The position numbers and the translations under genes are program-made. Shown piece after piece: positions 1 to 12,517 of a stretch of 64,000 nt of DNA (the first letter of the stretch is position 1; every line of letters starts with the position of its first letter). The stretch covers positions 1,240,001-1,304,000 of the forward strand of contig JAQSEB010000032.1 in the NCBI GenBank assembly GCA_030063045.1, given 5' to 3'. Origin of the DNA: Pratylenchus scribneri. Lineage: Eukaryota; Nematoda; Chromadorea; Rhabditida; Pratylenchidae. The notes under the pieces are model-generated. The model saw only the letters and a list, made by a program, of their open reading frames with translations. It searched no databases and was not told the DNA's origin.

Positions 1-575
1 TGTTTTCGCTTAGAATAATTCCGCCTGTTTTGTGTTTTCGCTTAGAATAATTCCGCCTATAATTCCGCCTGTTTTGTGTTTTCGCTTAGAATAATTCCGC
101 CTGTTTGTGTTTTCGCTTAGAATAATTCCGCCTGTTTTGTGTTTTCGCTTAGAATAATTCCGCCTGTTTGTGTTTTCGCTTAGAATAATTCCGCCTGTTT
201 GTGTTTTCGCTTAGAATAATTCCGCCTGTTTGTGTTTTCGCTTAGAATAATTCCGCCTGTTTTGTGTTTTCGCTTAGAATAATTCCGCCTGTTTGTGTTT
301 TCGCTTAGAATAATTCCGCCTGTTTTGTGTTTTCGCTTAGAATAATTCCGCCTGTTTGTGTTTTCGCTTAGAATAATTCCGCCTGTTTGTGTTTTCGCTT
401 AGAATAATTCCGCCTGTTTTGTGTTTTCGCTTAGAATAATTCCGCCTGTTTTGTGTTTTCATAATTCCGCCTGTTTTGTGTTTTCGCTTAGAATAATTCC
501 GCCTGTTTTGTGTTTTCGCTTAGAATAATTCCGCCTGTTTTGTGTTTTCGTTTAGATTAATTCTGCCTATTTCAC
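1..575. repeat. Satellite S1 array (first copy)
   Basis: About 17 head-to-tail copies of a 31-33 bp unit whose core reads AATAATTCCGCCTGTTTTG followed by TGTTTTCGCTTAG. Units differ mainly in having three or four T before GTG. The array begins at or before the window edge and decays near 575. No gene is visible inside it. The same unit recurs at 7322-9540, 34815-35695 and 52015-52690. Confidence 0.97.
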
Positions 576-1209
576 GTAAATAAAATTTAAAGGGAAAAGC
601 GGAGAAGGATTTTGTGGAATACGCAAATAGGAGGAAATAATGGTTGAGACTTTTGAGTATGGGATGGGTTATGGGAAGATCAAAGGGTGAAGGAGAAGCG
701 AAAACGTGGTCGAAACTCTTGATTGGAAAATGTGCAAGTTAAATTTCAATTTGACTATTTTCAGATTTGAAAAAGTGATATTTTCAGTAATCATAATCAT
801 AGTACCAATACCAAGCTATTGATGACTAATTCCAATTTAAACCCATATCATTATTTTGGCGATAAAATTTGCATGTAATTCTATGGATGGGAAGAAGAAG
901 AATTTTGAGCTAACAGAAGGACCAAAAATGTGCGAATTACTGAATATATCGAAAGGGAAATAGGGGATTGTTGGGTGGATGGATGCAAATTCGTTTTTTT
1001 TTTTGGATTATTTTGCCACCAAGAATGATTCAAAAGTTATGAGAAAATGCCATAAATATTTTTTGTGGCAATAAATAATTCATTCAATTTTTACAATGGC
1101 GTTCCTTTTCTACATTTCACTAAAGGATAAATTAAATATAATTATAAGCCTAATAGAATAATATAATTAAAGTAATTTAGAATTTTTTTGCTTTATCGAA
1201 AATCTAATA
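576..1209. other. Intergenic AT-rich stretch
   Basis: No exon-like reading frame, RNA gene or repeat element was recognised here. The sequence becomes increasingly AT-rich toward 1200, immediately before a small plus-strand reading frame. Confidence 0.5.
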
Positions 1210-2058
1210 ATGAAAAGATTTGTTAAAAAAATTGTGCAACAAATTTTAAAATTATTTGGTCGGAATAAATTGGATACTAAAAGCCTCAATGCCATTTCGA
1301 AAAAGGAGGATATTTGCTATGAAAAAGTGCCAAAGTTTTTATTTGATTTAATGATGCAAGGACCAATACCGGACAGTGTGGAAAGTAAGAAAATATTAAA
1401 TGAAAGGAATGAAGCTAAAGCTAAAGTAAAGAAAGTAAAGATGATTTTTTACAAAAATACTTGTTAAATTATGATATTTTACAGGAATTCGAACAATCTA
1501 TGAAATCTTATTCGCTGCAGAAATATTGTTCAAGAATGATAACTTAAAAGAAGTGCACGATGATTATTATTCACAAATTTATACGCAAACTGAAATGCGT
1601 TTGACTGATGATGATTACACCTCAATGTTTGCACATTTTGATCACAAAGAGGCACGCGAATTAATTGCACAATGTAAAATGCATTTTGGCCATGATCAGA
1701 AAACTTACATTCAATTGAAACAATGGATACTCCTTGGTTCTTACTTTAGTTTACAAATGAGAATAATTATTTCAAAAAAACTGAAAATTTAGAATAATAA
1801 TTTAAGAATATAAAATTTGAATGAAAACTATTCATTCAGGAAGAAAGAAACAATGTCAATTACAATTACTAAAATTTTAGAAAACAGAAAATATATTCTT
1901 ATCGGAACAATTATTCTCTTTTTAATTTAAAAATTATTCGCATCTCTTTTACAATTATTTCAGCAACGTTGAAAAAGGAGAAGGAAGAATTCAACAAACA
2001 TTTGGAAGCGTTTTTGAAGAAAATTGAAATGATCGAAAGTCTTACTGATTATGAATAA
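1210..2058 (+). CDS. Uncharacterised small gene or gene fragment
   Basis: Not recognised. Three exon-like pieces lie in order on the plus strand. The first (from 1210) starts MKRFVKKIVQQILKLFGRN. The second (about 1483-1790) holds a charged segment with EMRLTDDDYTSMFAHFDH. The third (1974-2058) follows a TTTCAG acceptor and ends in a lysine/glutamate-rich coiled-coil-like tail with stop TAA at 2056-2058. I could not join the first and second pieces in one frame with canonical splice sites, so this may be a decayed gene or partly noncoding. Acidic, amphipathic composition is the only support for coding. Confidence 0.3.
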
Positions 2059-2261
2059 ACTCGGATAATTATGCATTTAAAAATAGGGAAAATGCACATA
2101 AAATATGCATAAAAAGGCAAAATGTTCACTTTTTTTGAATTTTTGTATTTTTAAATACTTTTTTAAGAAGAAGAGGGAATACGGTATCGCTTATCGCACT
2201 TGATTGAAATTGAATGGGGTACAGTAGCTATGAAATGAAAACATTGCTGATTTATTAAAAG

Positions 2262-2568
2262 CTGGTCCATTTTTTTGTCATAACTCTGCAAGAAAATAAC
2301 CAATCTCGGAAGGTGATATGCCATTCGAAAGCCCAAAAAGTCCTCGAAAAAGTGACTATATTAATTTTTAGAGATTTTAAAGAATTGAAAAAATTGGGTA
2401 TCTCAAAAATTAGGGGTTTAGATAAATTAAAGAAATTAACTCTTTTACTAAATAGAATATCATCATTATTTTGTGGCCACTTTTTAGAGGAGTTTTATGG
2501 CCTTCGAATGACATATATCCTTCCCGAATTGATTATTGACTTGTTGAATTTTTGGACAAAATTGCCCC
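2262..2568. mobile_element. Foldback/MITE family A, copy 1
   Basis: The left arm (about 2268-2360) carries the family signature of CATAACTC, then AATAACCAAT, then GATATGCCATTCGAAAGC. The right arm (about 2468-2565) is its imperfect reverse complement, with GCCACTTTTTAGAGGA and a purine-rich end. No coding capacity. Confidence 0.75.
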
Positions 2569-2609
2569 TTTCTTTGCTAATATTCCAATTCTAACATTAT
2601 TTTATATAG

Positions 2610-2920
2610 ATTTTAATCAATGAACGCCAAAAAGAATTGGAACGACTTCGCGTGGAATTGCAAAGTTTGAAGGAAGTTGAGGCCCAACAAAATGAATATT
2701 CGGCAATGTGCAGGAAAATATAATGAATTGATTTTATTATATTATGAATGTTTTTTTATCCAATTTATTTGTCAATATTTGTTTCCATTCATTTTCTCAA
2801 CATTCCAAACATTTGTTCCAAATCTTCGCCCAATGAAATTGAATAATTTCGAGGCCTATTCCTAATTGCAGCCTCCGCCACCGATGATTCCAATCCAATT
2901 TCTTCTCCCTTAAATGTACT
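2610..2920 (+). other. Possible coiled-coil exon, unassigned
   Basis: After a TTATATAG acceptor-like site the plus strand reads ILINERQKELERLRVELQ and continues as a charged heptad-like helix to about 2703. A proline-rich piece follows an acceptor near 2872. No start codon, partner exon or family could be assigned. It may belong to a gene disrupted by the neighbouring foldback element, or it may be spurious. Confidence 0.25.
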
Positions 2921-3061
2921 AAAATATCAATTTTGGCAAAAGAATCTTAATTAAGGTAGGATTAGGATAATGTCTGATTTGGTATGGTTTTATGGCCATA
3001 AATTTAAAAAAATATCAAATAAATTTTGTGCTAAAAATATTAATTTTTAATGTTTTCATTA

Positions 3062-3320
3062 TTTCATTTTTTGTGTTTTCCGGAAAGAATTCTGATTTTT
3101 TGTGTTTTCCGGAAAGAATTCTGATTTTTTGTGTTTTCCGGAAAGATTCTGATTTTTGTGTTTTCCGGAAAGATTCTGCTTTTTTGTGTTTTCCGGAAAG
3201 AATTCTGATTCTTTGTGTTTTCCGGAAAGAATTCTGATTTTTTGTGTTTTCCGGAAAGAATTCTGATTTTTTGTGTTTTCCGGAAAGAATTCTGATTTTT
3301 TGTGTTTTCCGGAAAGATTT
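3062..3320. repeat. Satellite S2, short array
   Basis: About nine copies of a 26-29 bp unit, core TTTTTTGTGTTTTCCGGAAA followed by GAATTCTGA. It lies just downstream of the TRPM stop codon (3377, minus strand). Open frames across it on both strands are repeat artefacts. A long array of the same unit lies at 13270-14640. Confidence 0.95.
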
Positions 3321-3376
3321 TCTCAAAAAATATCAAATAAATTTTATGCCAAAAATATTAATTTTTAATCTTTTCA

Positions 3377-6300
3377 TTAATTCATCAAATATGAACAAAT
3401 TTTCCCCAATCGAACCCAAATTTGTTGTTGGCCATTTTCCTCCTTTTCTTCCAACAACATTGAACCATTTTCGGCTATTTCCTCTTCAAATAGTGTAAAA
3501 TTGGCAGTTGCAGTTGATGTGGCGAATTCATCCTGGGGCACAGGAATATTTGGACTGGATCGAAGCCGTTGATGTTGTTGGGAATTGTTGACATTTTGTG
3601 CTTGAGGAAATGCCTCAGAATTATTGGTTGATGCTGAACAGGAAATTGGCCGAATTCGGGCACGTGGAATTAATTTCATATTTTGGAGACGATTATTGCC
3701 TACGGCCTTTTTGCCTTCATCATTCGCTGTACATTTTTTATTGGTGGGGGAATTTGCCATCAAATGGGCAATTAACTTTTGTTGGATTGCCCCAAATTGG
3801 TCAAGTTTTAAATGAATTTGACGAATTTGCAATGCCAAATATTCTTCTTTTCCTCCCCCATTTCCATCACTGAATATTCAAATATATTCAATCAATTTTG
3901 TGCCAAATTTTACCAATGATTTTGGTGTTTAATTGTGGTCAAATTGTTAGCCATATTTTGACGGCATTTTCTCCTGCACAAATCATCCATGCAATCTTCC
4001 TCAAAATCTTGCAATTCGCCCAATTCTTCCGCATCCAATTGGACTTCTGTGTGGATGAAACATAAATTAGAAGAGGACTTTTCAATACTTAAGCCATTAT
4101 TTTGGCCATAGTAGTTCAAGAAGGCAATAACCAATTTTGGAGGGAATATACCAATCGGAATCTCCAAAGTGTCCTCTATAAAATGGCTTAAAATTCTTCT
4201 GAAATTCACGTTTATGCAATAATTTGCCTTTGAGTTTAATTAATCTGAATTTTGGGGGAAAGCCGTTTATTCTACAAATTGTTTAAGTTTTTGAAAATTA
4301 AAAAAGCCACTTTTTGCAATACTTTAAGTTATTTTGAAAGACATATCGCCTTCCTTAATTGGTTATTTCATTATTGAGTTATGGCCAAAAGAATGACCCA
4401 GGTATTAGAATGTTTTAAACTCACTCAATGCAAAATCGCCATCATTATTTAATCCATTAAATTTGTTCTTTAAATTTCCTTCGCCATGTTCATGATGGTG
4501 AAAAGGGCAAACTGGATGGGACTAAAATATTGGATAAAATTGACAAAAATATTCGGTCGATGCCTTGCAAAAATGTCGAATTATCATCAAAATATGGGCA
4601 ATTGGAGTGAATGGAGGCGGCAACACCGGCGTTGATTTATATTCCAAAACTTGGCCATAACGTTGAAAAAGCCAAACTTGTTGGGACATTGCATTGGTCA
4701 CATTGAAAATATTACTAAATTTATTGGGAATTGTGGATGACATTTTATGTCACAAATTATACTTGAATATGGCAATTAACATATTAATGAGGAGAATATT
4801 GGCAATTAATAAGAAAATTGTCATTAAAATGGGCGGAATCCAATGTCCAGGAACACAATTTGTGCCTTCATCCCCGCAAGTGTCAATCTGACCAATAAAA
4901 ATAAATTAAAATTTAAAGCAATAATACACGGACCTCGCCAGCATAAACTTCACCGTAGAGCATAAAATATGGCTTATAGAAAATATTCCTGACCAAAATC
5001 CAGGCCCATTTCTCATGCGGGAATGTGATGGATTGTCGGGCTGAAACAAAGTCATTTTTGAGGGAATGGTTTAATTTTTATGTGACTTTCACAAAATAGG
5101 ATGATTTAGAAGAATCTTGAGTGTTATTTTGGTCATAACTTTACAATGCAATAGCCAATTCTTGAAGGAAATATGCCTTTCGAAAGTTCAAAATGTCCTC
5201 TAAAAAATGGCTATAAATAATTTTTTAGCAAGATTCAAAAATTTTGCAAAATAAACGGCTGTTCTTCATTTGATCATACAATTTTGGTTTTATTATATTC
5301 ATACAAGGTTAACTATTTTAAATGGTGAATAGCATCATAATTTTAAAGCCATTTTTTAGAAGAATTTCAGAGCTTTTAAATGGCATATTGCCTTCCAAAA
5401 TTGGTTATTGCCTCACTGAATAACGACATCGACGAGCTATTAACCGTTATATAGGTATCCTTCATCGAACTGAATCGTTTCATGCCTGGCTTACCTACAC
5501 CGAAGGCCATTAAAGTGACCATCAAAAGAACAATTATATAGGACATTGCCAAAACCATTTTGCCAGCCATCGTTATGTATGGTCCAATTCGGGGATGGAC
5601 AGAGAGAAAATCGAACATTTTCATATGCCAAAGCACCGAATTTGTGGCTAAAATTACACGGCCATATGAATGCATTTTGTCCGGTTGAAGGCGAAAACCG
5701 AAACCAATAAAATAGGTGAGAATGCCAACAGTGGTTAAAATGTTCCAATATTTATTGTAGAATATTCGATGCTTTTCAAAAAGTGAGGAAGATTCGAGAA
5801 CAAATAACTGAAAATTTGGATACATTTAATGCCATTTTGGGTTTTGTTGCCTTTCGAAAATGTTCCAATGCCATGGCAAAAACATAAACAAAAATGAACC
5901 ATTCCAGCCATGGGACTTCACGTGGGAATTCGATGAGCAAAACATAGATGAGGGCGAGCATAAAGAGAAAAAATGAAATTGACCAAACCCAAAAGGATGT
6001 GATCGGTGCCGAATAGAAAAGCACAAATTTGGAGAGGGCATTCGAAATGAATGTGATTTTTTGTTGTTGCTAGAAGCAAAAATGTATACAGTAATAAATT
6101 TATTCTCACCTTTTTCTTTTTTATTAAATCGCAATCTTCCGCCTCCTTCTTTTCCATTAGTAAATTCTCCTTTTCCGAAAGTAAACTGTCTTCATATTTT
6201 TGATTTGTCTTCATCGAATTCATTCCTTCTTCTCTTTCTACGGTATTCAATGTTTTGAAGTCCAATAAAAGAATGCTTGGCGGGAACACCAATCCAAGAA

Positions 6301-9300
6301 CAACTTTCACATTCGATTGACTCCGGAATCGCAACCCGCCATGCCACAATTCGGCCAAAAGAATTTGACAACACGGATGAGCCAAAAAGCGTTTATTATT
6401 TGCAATGACAGCCAAAGAAAGGCAAGTATGGCCTCCCCAATTGGCCAATTCCGCAGTCAACAATTTCATGGTCATTCGTTGATCCTGTTGATGGCAATGA
6501 TTCAACAATTCCAATGAACATTCACGAAATTCCTTTGGGCAAAATAATAATATTATTTAGAATTGTACTTCAATAAAATTTATACACAAGAATTTTTCAT
6601 ATAATTTTCATATTAAATTATTTTTCAACAGAATAAATTTAATAAATTTGCCACTTTGCGATTGTATTGATTAGAATGATATAATTAAAGAAAACTTAAA
6701 TATTTGGTATAAAAATTGTAAAAATTGAAGGCAAAAAAGCTTAAAAATTTACAGAAATTTGGTTCGATAAAAATTTGGAATTTTGTTTTGGTAAATTAAA
6801 ATTTTGATCAATCATTTTTACAAAATGCTTTTTTCGTAAACAATAAAAATTCGGATGTAAAAAATTGACTGGCCGACCTGTGCGCATTCCCTCAGTTGAT
6901 TCGAAAGCTAAAAGTTGGAATTTTGTTTTAAAATAAATATGATAGAGAATGAAAGTTTTGCCACGACCTCCACTTCCGTATAATCATGTGCAGCTTCTCT
7001 GCTCATGCATTTGTATAGGCGAATAGCGGCTAATGCTTTGGCCATTGGTTCCTCCCCATATTCCCAGAAGAGTTTGGCCATTTGATGGCGGCGAGTCAAT
7101 ACGGCCCAGAGCATGAGTTCATTGAATGGAAAAGCGAAATGCGGAATTGACAAGGAATTGTGATGTTGCTGGTCTTTGCCGCGCCCATTCAGTGGAGATG
7201 ATGAATAAGACAAGGCACATTTTCGCTTAAATTTAAATTATTCTGAATAAAAAAACTATTATTACTTTTTTCATAAACTTAATTGAGCCTCTTTATTGTA
7301 TTTCATCTAAATTAATTTCAATTGTTTTGTGTTTCATTTAACTAATTACGCCTGTTTTGTGTTTTCGCTTAGAATAATTCCGCTTGTTTTGTGTTTTCGC
7401 TTAGAATAATTCCGCCTGTTTTGTGTTTTCGCTTAGAATAATTCCGCCTGTTTGTGTTTTCGACTTAGAATAATTCCGCCTGTTTTGTGTTTTCGCTTAG
7501 AATAATTCCGCCTGTTTGTGTTTTCGCTTAGAATAATTCCGCCTGTTTTGTGTTTTCGCTTAGAATAATTCCGCTTGTTTTGTGTTTTCGCTTAGAATAA
7601 TTCCGCCTGTTTTGTGTTTTCGCTTAGAATAATTCCGCCTGTTTGTGTTTTCGACTTAGAATAATTCCGCCTGTTTTGTGTTTTCGCTTAGAATAATTCC
7701 GCCTGTTTGTGTTTTCGCTTAGAATAATTCCGCCTGTTTGTGTTTTCACCTTAAGAATAATTCCGCCTGTTTTGTGTTTTCGCTTAGAATAATTCCGCCT
7801 GTTTGTGTTTTCGACTTAGAATAATTCCGCCTGTTTTGTGTTTTCGCTTAGAATAATTCCGCCTGTTTGTGTTTTCGACTTAGAATAATTCCGCCTGTTT
7901 TGTGTTTTCGCTTAGAATAATTCCGCCTGTTTGTGTTTTCGACTTAGAATAATTCCGCCTGTTTTGTGTTTTCGCTTAGAATAATTCCGCCTGTTTGTGT
8001 TTTCGACTTAGAATAATTCCGCCTGTTTTGTGTTTTCGCTTAGAATAATTCCGCCTGTTTGTGTTTTCACCTTAAGAATAATTCCGCCTGTATTGTGTTT
8101 TGCTTAGAATAATTCCGCCTGTTTGTGTTTTCGCTTAGAATAATTCCGCCTGTTTGTGTTTTCACCTTAAGAATAATTCCGCCTGTTTTGTGTTTTCGCT
8201 TAGAATAATTCCGCCTGTTTGTGTTTTCGCTTAGAATAATTCCGCCTGTTTGTGTTTTCACCTTAAGAATAATTCCGCCTGTTTTGTGTTTTCGCTTAGA
8301 ATAATTCCGCCTGTTTGTGTTTTCACCTTAAGAATAATTCCGCCTGTTTTGTGTTTTCGCTTAGAATAATTCCGCCTGTTTGTGTTTTCGACTTAGAATA
8401 ATTCCGCCTGTTTTGTGTTTTCGCTTAGAATAATTCCGCCTGTTTGTGTTTTCGCTTAGAATAATTCCGCCTGTTTGTGTTTTCACCTTAAGAATAATTC
8501 CGCCTGTTTTGTGTTTTCGCTTAGAATAATTCCGCCTGTTTGTGTTTTCGACTTAGAATAATTCCGCCTGTTTTGTGTTTTCGCTTAGAATAATTCCGCC
8601 TGTTTGTGTTTTCGACTTAGAATAATTCCGCCTGTTTTGTGTTTTCGCTTAGAATAATTCCGCCTGTTTGTGTTTTCACCTTAAGAATAATTCCGCCTGT
8701 ATTGTGTTTTGCTTAGAATAATTCCGCCTGTTTGTGTTTTCGCTTAGAATAATTCCGCCTGTTTGTGTTTTCACCTTAAGAATAATTCCGCCTGTTTTGT
8801 GTTTTCGCTTAGAATAATTCCGCCTGTTTGTGTTTTCGACTTAGAATAATTCCGCCTGTTTTGTGTTTTCGCTTAGAATAATTCCGCCTGTTTGTGTTTT
8901 CGACTTAGAATAATTCCGCCTGTTTTGTGTTTTCGCTTAGAATAATTCCGCCTGTTTGTGTTTTCGACTTAGAATAATTCCGCATGTTTTGTGTTTTCGC
9001 TTAGAATAATTCCGCCTGTTTGTGTTTTCGCTTAGAATAATTCCGCCTGTTTGTGTTTTCACCTTAAGAATAATTCCGCCTGTATTGTGTTTTCGCTTAG
9101 AATAATTCCGCCTGTTTGTGTTTTCGACTTAGAATAATTCCGCTTGTTTTGTGTTTTCGCTTAGAATAATTCCGCCTGTTTTGTGTTTTCGCTTAGAATA
9201 ATCCCGCCTGTTTGTGTTTTCGACTTAGAATAATTCCGCCTGTTTTGTGTTTTCGCTTAGAATAATTCCGCCTGTTTGTGTTTTCGCTTAGAATAATTCC

Positions 9301-12300
9301 GCCTGTTTTGTGTTTTGCTTAGAAAAATTCCGCCTGTTTTGTGTTTTCACGCTTAGAGTAATTCCGCCTATTTTGTGTTTTCGCTTAGAATAATTCCGCC
9401 TGTTTTGTGTTTTGCTTAGAAAAATTCCGCCTGTTTTGTGTTTTCACGCTTAGAGTAATTCCGCCTATTTTGTGTTTTCGCTTAGAATAATTCCGCCTGT
9501 TTGTGTTTTCACCTTAAGAATAATTTCGCCTGTTTGTTGTTCACTAATTTGTATTTTTTCCGATTAAAATTGACACTTTCCTTTTTTATTCATCTCTTAT
9601 ACTTTTTTGCATTTTTTATTAACTCCCATAAACATAACTCTTCTCCATAAAACAATACCTGTGCCGGCCTCATTTCGTCCTCCTGCCATTCCTCTTCAAC
9701 ATTAGTTCCTCCCCCCAAACACATATTTAATGAACTGAATTGCCTTCCCAATGTTCCTCCTCCTCCTTTTAATTGGCCACCGACTTTTGCCATCGACTTC
9801 GACTTTGCCCGCTCATATATTGCTTTGAAAGCCCTTGTTGTGTAGCCCGAACGGAACGCATTTCCCATTAACCGTTCGATGGCTTCACCAATTTGGGGAA
9901 GAGAAAAAGAAGTGGATGTTTGACGGGATGTTCGATTCAAATTCGGAGTTCTTCCTTTTTTGATCACCATCAATGTTTGGCCTCCCTGAATGAATTCATC
10001 TCAATTATACTTTTATTATATTTTACTGACTGAATTATTGTACAATTGTTCCAATCGTTCAAAAGTTAAAAAACGTTTTGGCGAGAGGCCTTGTTCCAAA
10101 ATAAGTCGAACAAAATCCACATTACCCATTAGCAAAGCCTCCATCATTGGTTGGAAAAGCCAATCCGGATCATCCGTAGAAAGGAATTCACTGCCACCTT
10201 TCCCCGCGGATTGCCGGAATATCTCGCTTCGAGCAATATCTTCACGGCCCCAGGCCAGTGCCATCAATAATTGGTCTACACGTGCCAGCTTTTGGCCTTG
10301 AAGTAATGTGTGTAAAATTACATGGTCCATCATTTTATGGTCCCGATGGCATCGATAAACAGTCAACTTTGGAGTAATGGATATTAGAATGAAATGAATA
10401 CTGGGAATTGGCACCAATTTATTCCCATGCCGAGCACATTCAATAATTCGATTGAGAATAGTTTCAGGCTTGATTGGCGTCATAGCATTAAAAAATTGGT
10501 GGTTAATTCGCTTTAAAATTGTTGAACGAATATTGACTGGCAATTTACTAAACAATTTATGTCCAAAATTAAATTAATTCTTTTTCCTCCCATTACCCTT
10601 CTGAATCCAAATGCTGTTCAGCCATTGCCAGTAAATCGGAAATTCGGCCGCTCCCCTCGCAAATGATCACCGGAATTGGCGGTTGACCGTGCAGGAATTG
10701 ATGAATTCCATTTAAAGTGCATAAACCGCCTTCAAGTGCCACACAAATTATTGGAATTCGATTGCCATTGCCATTTCCTGTCTTTCTTGCCAAAAACTCT
10801 TCCAATCTTCTTCGCAACACAATTTCCGCTCCATAACGGTCCACGGTGCCATTGTCGACCAAAAGAAAGTAGGAATGTCGATCATTCAGGAAAAGGCGGC
10901 CATCTTCCCCATATTCTTCGCCATCGCATCGTGGCCCAGCCTGACGATCGTAGCTAATACGCGAATCACAACCAATCAGCTGCTCTGAACGCCTCAATAA
11001 ACCCCATGGAGCTATGCCAACCGTAACAATTCGTGAACGCATTCTGTGAAATAGGAAGATTGATGAGTCCTCGGGCAATTTTTTTTGGTCATAATTCAAT
11101 AAGGAAATAATTAATTTTGGAGGCGAAATATCATTCGAAAATTTTAAAATTCCTATAAAATTATTCTAAAATATTTACATGTCTTTGATTATAATAAATC
11201 CGGTTGAGAAAGAGATTTTATAAAAATTGTAAACGTTTTCAAAAAATTAAGTAGGCGGACATGGAATTTAGATTGGTACAGCGCCTTTCTTGAATTGGTT
11301 TTTCCTTTGTTGATCTAAATTCTAAAGTCCAAAAGAAAGGCCTTATATTTTGGAATATTAATGTTACTTCTAAATTTGTAAAAAATTTATTCTCCCTTAG
11401 ACCTGGCCGATATTCCGGCCTCGTCCAATGCCCGTGCAACATGTTTAACCACACCGGAGTCCAAACCCGAAGTGAATACCCATGCTCCCGTTGTTTCTGC
11501 CGCCTTCAACAATCCCTCACGGAACATTCGACCCAATTTTTCGGGAACACTATGAGGGAAAGTGGTGTCAAAGTTATTCGCCTATTTAAGAGGACTTAAA
11601 ATCCGCAGTTCCTCCATGTACGGAAATGACGAGTCGAGGCCTCTCAAAACCCCAAACACGTTCCATCAAAGTGATCACATCCAATGGGTCCGAATCGAAT
11701 GAAAGGCGAACATAACGGGCTTTGTGGACATGAGTGCCACCCTTACGAAAATAATCCATTCATTAATTTTAATATTTGTCCCTCACTTGGAATTCAATTG
11801 TCCCGTAGGCATCTGTGGGCGACCCGGCAGTGCATGTGCCAATGGTCCATTGGCCGGAAATGTGACCAGCTGCTGAAGACAAATCACCGTGAATCACAAC
11901 GGATGAAGTAAATCGAGACAAGGCCAATTGGGAATGTAGGGAACTTGGCCGGCCACAATGGCATCTGCGAAAATATTCTGAAGAAATTGGAAAAGAATGG
12001 ACCGATCGGAATGAGTGTCGGCTGGGATGAATTTGATGCATTCCCTTCGTTGAAAGGTCCTCTCCAACCAACTACTTGGCAAATGTGGTCGTTGAGGGTC
12101 TTGCTGTGGAAATGTTGCGGTGAACATTTTCAAAGGCAACAAATTTATTTACCCTTGAAATTCTCCTTGCAAAATTGATGCCACCTCCGTTATTATTCCC
12201 TCCATTATTTGGATTGTTGTTCAGAATCAACCTGAATCACAAAATTATTCACCAAATTTGCCCCCTTTTTGTGAATGCCTATTTGAAGGAGATGTTCGGC

Positions 12301-12517
12301 CTCCATTAAAGAATAATCCACCATTTCCGCCACCACCATCCAATGCCTCAATACCAACCAAAGTTTGTTGTTGAAATGGCGGAATTGCCGTCAAACTTTG
12401 GCCAATATTATTATTTGGGGAGGAAGAAGCGTAAAGAAGATTTGAGCAGAGAGAATGGCTTCGAGGATGGAAATAACCGGGATTTGGTTCATCGTCGATT
12501 ACTTCATCATCTTCCAT
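3377..12517 (-). CDS. TRPM-family cation channel
   Basis: Transient receptor potential channel of the melastatin type, a plasma-membrane cation channel. Nineteen exons from 12231 down to 3377 join in one frame (1,430 codons including the stop). In order: WLERTFQRRECIKFIP start of the TRPM homology region; a nucleotide-binding-like SLOG region (VTVGIAPWGLL, IPVIICEGSGRISD); ankyrin-like helices (LMLWAVLTRRHQMAKLFWEYG); S1-S6, including WNILTTVGILTYFIGFG and VTLMAFGVARQS; pore FMLYGEVYAGEIDTCGDEG; S6 LLIANILLINMLIAIFNNIF followed by the TRP-box segment; C-terminal coiled coil near 3869-3750. No alpha-kinase domain, so not TRPM6/7-like in that sense; closest in layout to nematode gon-2/gtl channels (inference). 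Introns at 5808-5850 and 4522-4563 are GC-AG. An ORF at 12245-12517 (MEDDEVIDDEPNPGYF start, Gly-rich) is a probable first exon, but its junction to 12231 could not be resolved. Confidence 0.93.
4095..4412. mobile_element. Foldback/MITE family A, copy 2 (TRPM intron)
   Basis: Left arm about 4102-4190 (GGCAATAACCAATTTTGGAG) and right arm about 4306-4412 (CATATCGCCTTCC, then GTTATGGCCAAAAGAATG) are inverted relatives. It lies wholly in the TRPM intron between exons 4046 and 4425. Confidence 0.75.
5131..5432. mobile_element. Foldback/MITE family A, copy 3 (TRPM intron)
   Basis: Inverted arms at about 5131-5220 (AATAGCCAATTCTTGAAGG, TCCTCTAAAAAATGGC) and 5343-5432 (GGCATATTGCCTTCC, ATTGGTTATTGCCTC). 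It occupies the intron between S5 exon end 5495 and pore exon 5040. Confidence 0.85.
7322..9540. repeat. Satellite S1, long array inside a TRPM intron
   Basis: Roughly 70 tandem units of 31-33 bp. Three linker variants (CGCTTAG, CGACTTAG and CACCTTAAG) alternate in blocks that themselves repeat, a higher-order structure. The array accounts for almost all of the intron between TRPM exons at 9659 and 7225. A 64-codon open frame within it is a repeat artefact. Confidence 0.97.
11078..11245. mobile_element. Foldback/MITE family A, copy 4, partial (TRPM intron)
   Basis: A recognisable left arm (GGTCATAATTCAATAAGG, then GAGGCGAAATATCATTCG) plus the family's internal segment (TGTCTTTGATTATAATAAA). 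The right arm is missing or too decayed to see. Lies in the TRPM intron 11044-11402. Confidence 0.6.

Noticed and set aside
1..575. CRISPR-like array
   Set aside because: Units are contiguous 31-33 bp tandem repeats without unique spacers, in a eukaryotic genome with introns.
3015..3336. Open frames of 80-100 codons across the S2 array on both strands, and similar frames at 14167-14388 and 8067-8261
   Set aside because: They are translations of tandem units whose length happens to keep a frame open; no start context, splice signals or domain.
5376..5494. Continuation of the TRPM exon past 5495 (KRFSSMKDTYITV and onward)
   Set aside because: A GTAAGCC donor at 5494 joined to the exon at 5040 restores the conserved S5-pore sequence; the extra frame is intron plus foldback element.
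12232..12252. A 21-nt intron between the ORF at 12245-12517 and TRPM exon 12231
   Set aside because: The phases do not match across it (a stop would result), so the apparent ultra-short intron is not supported; the first exon junction is left unresolved.
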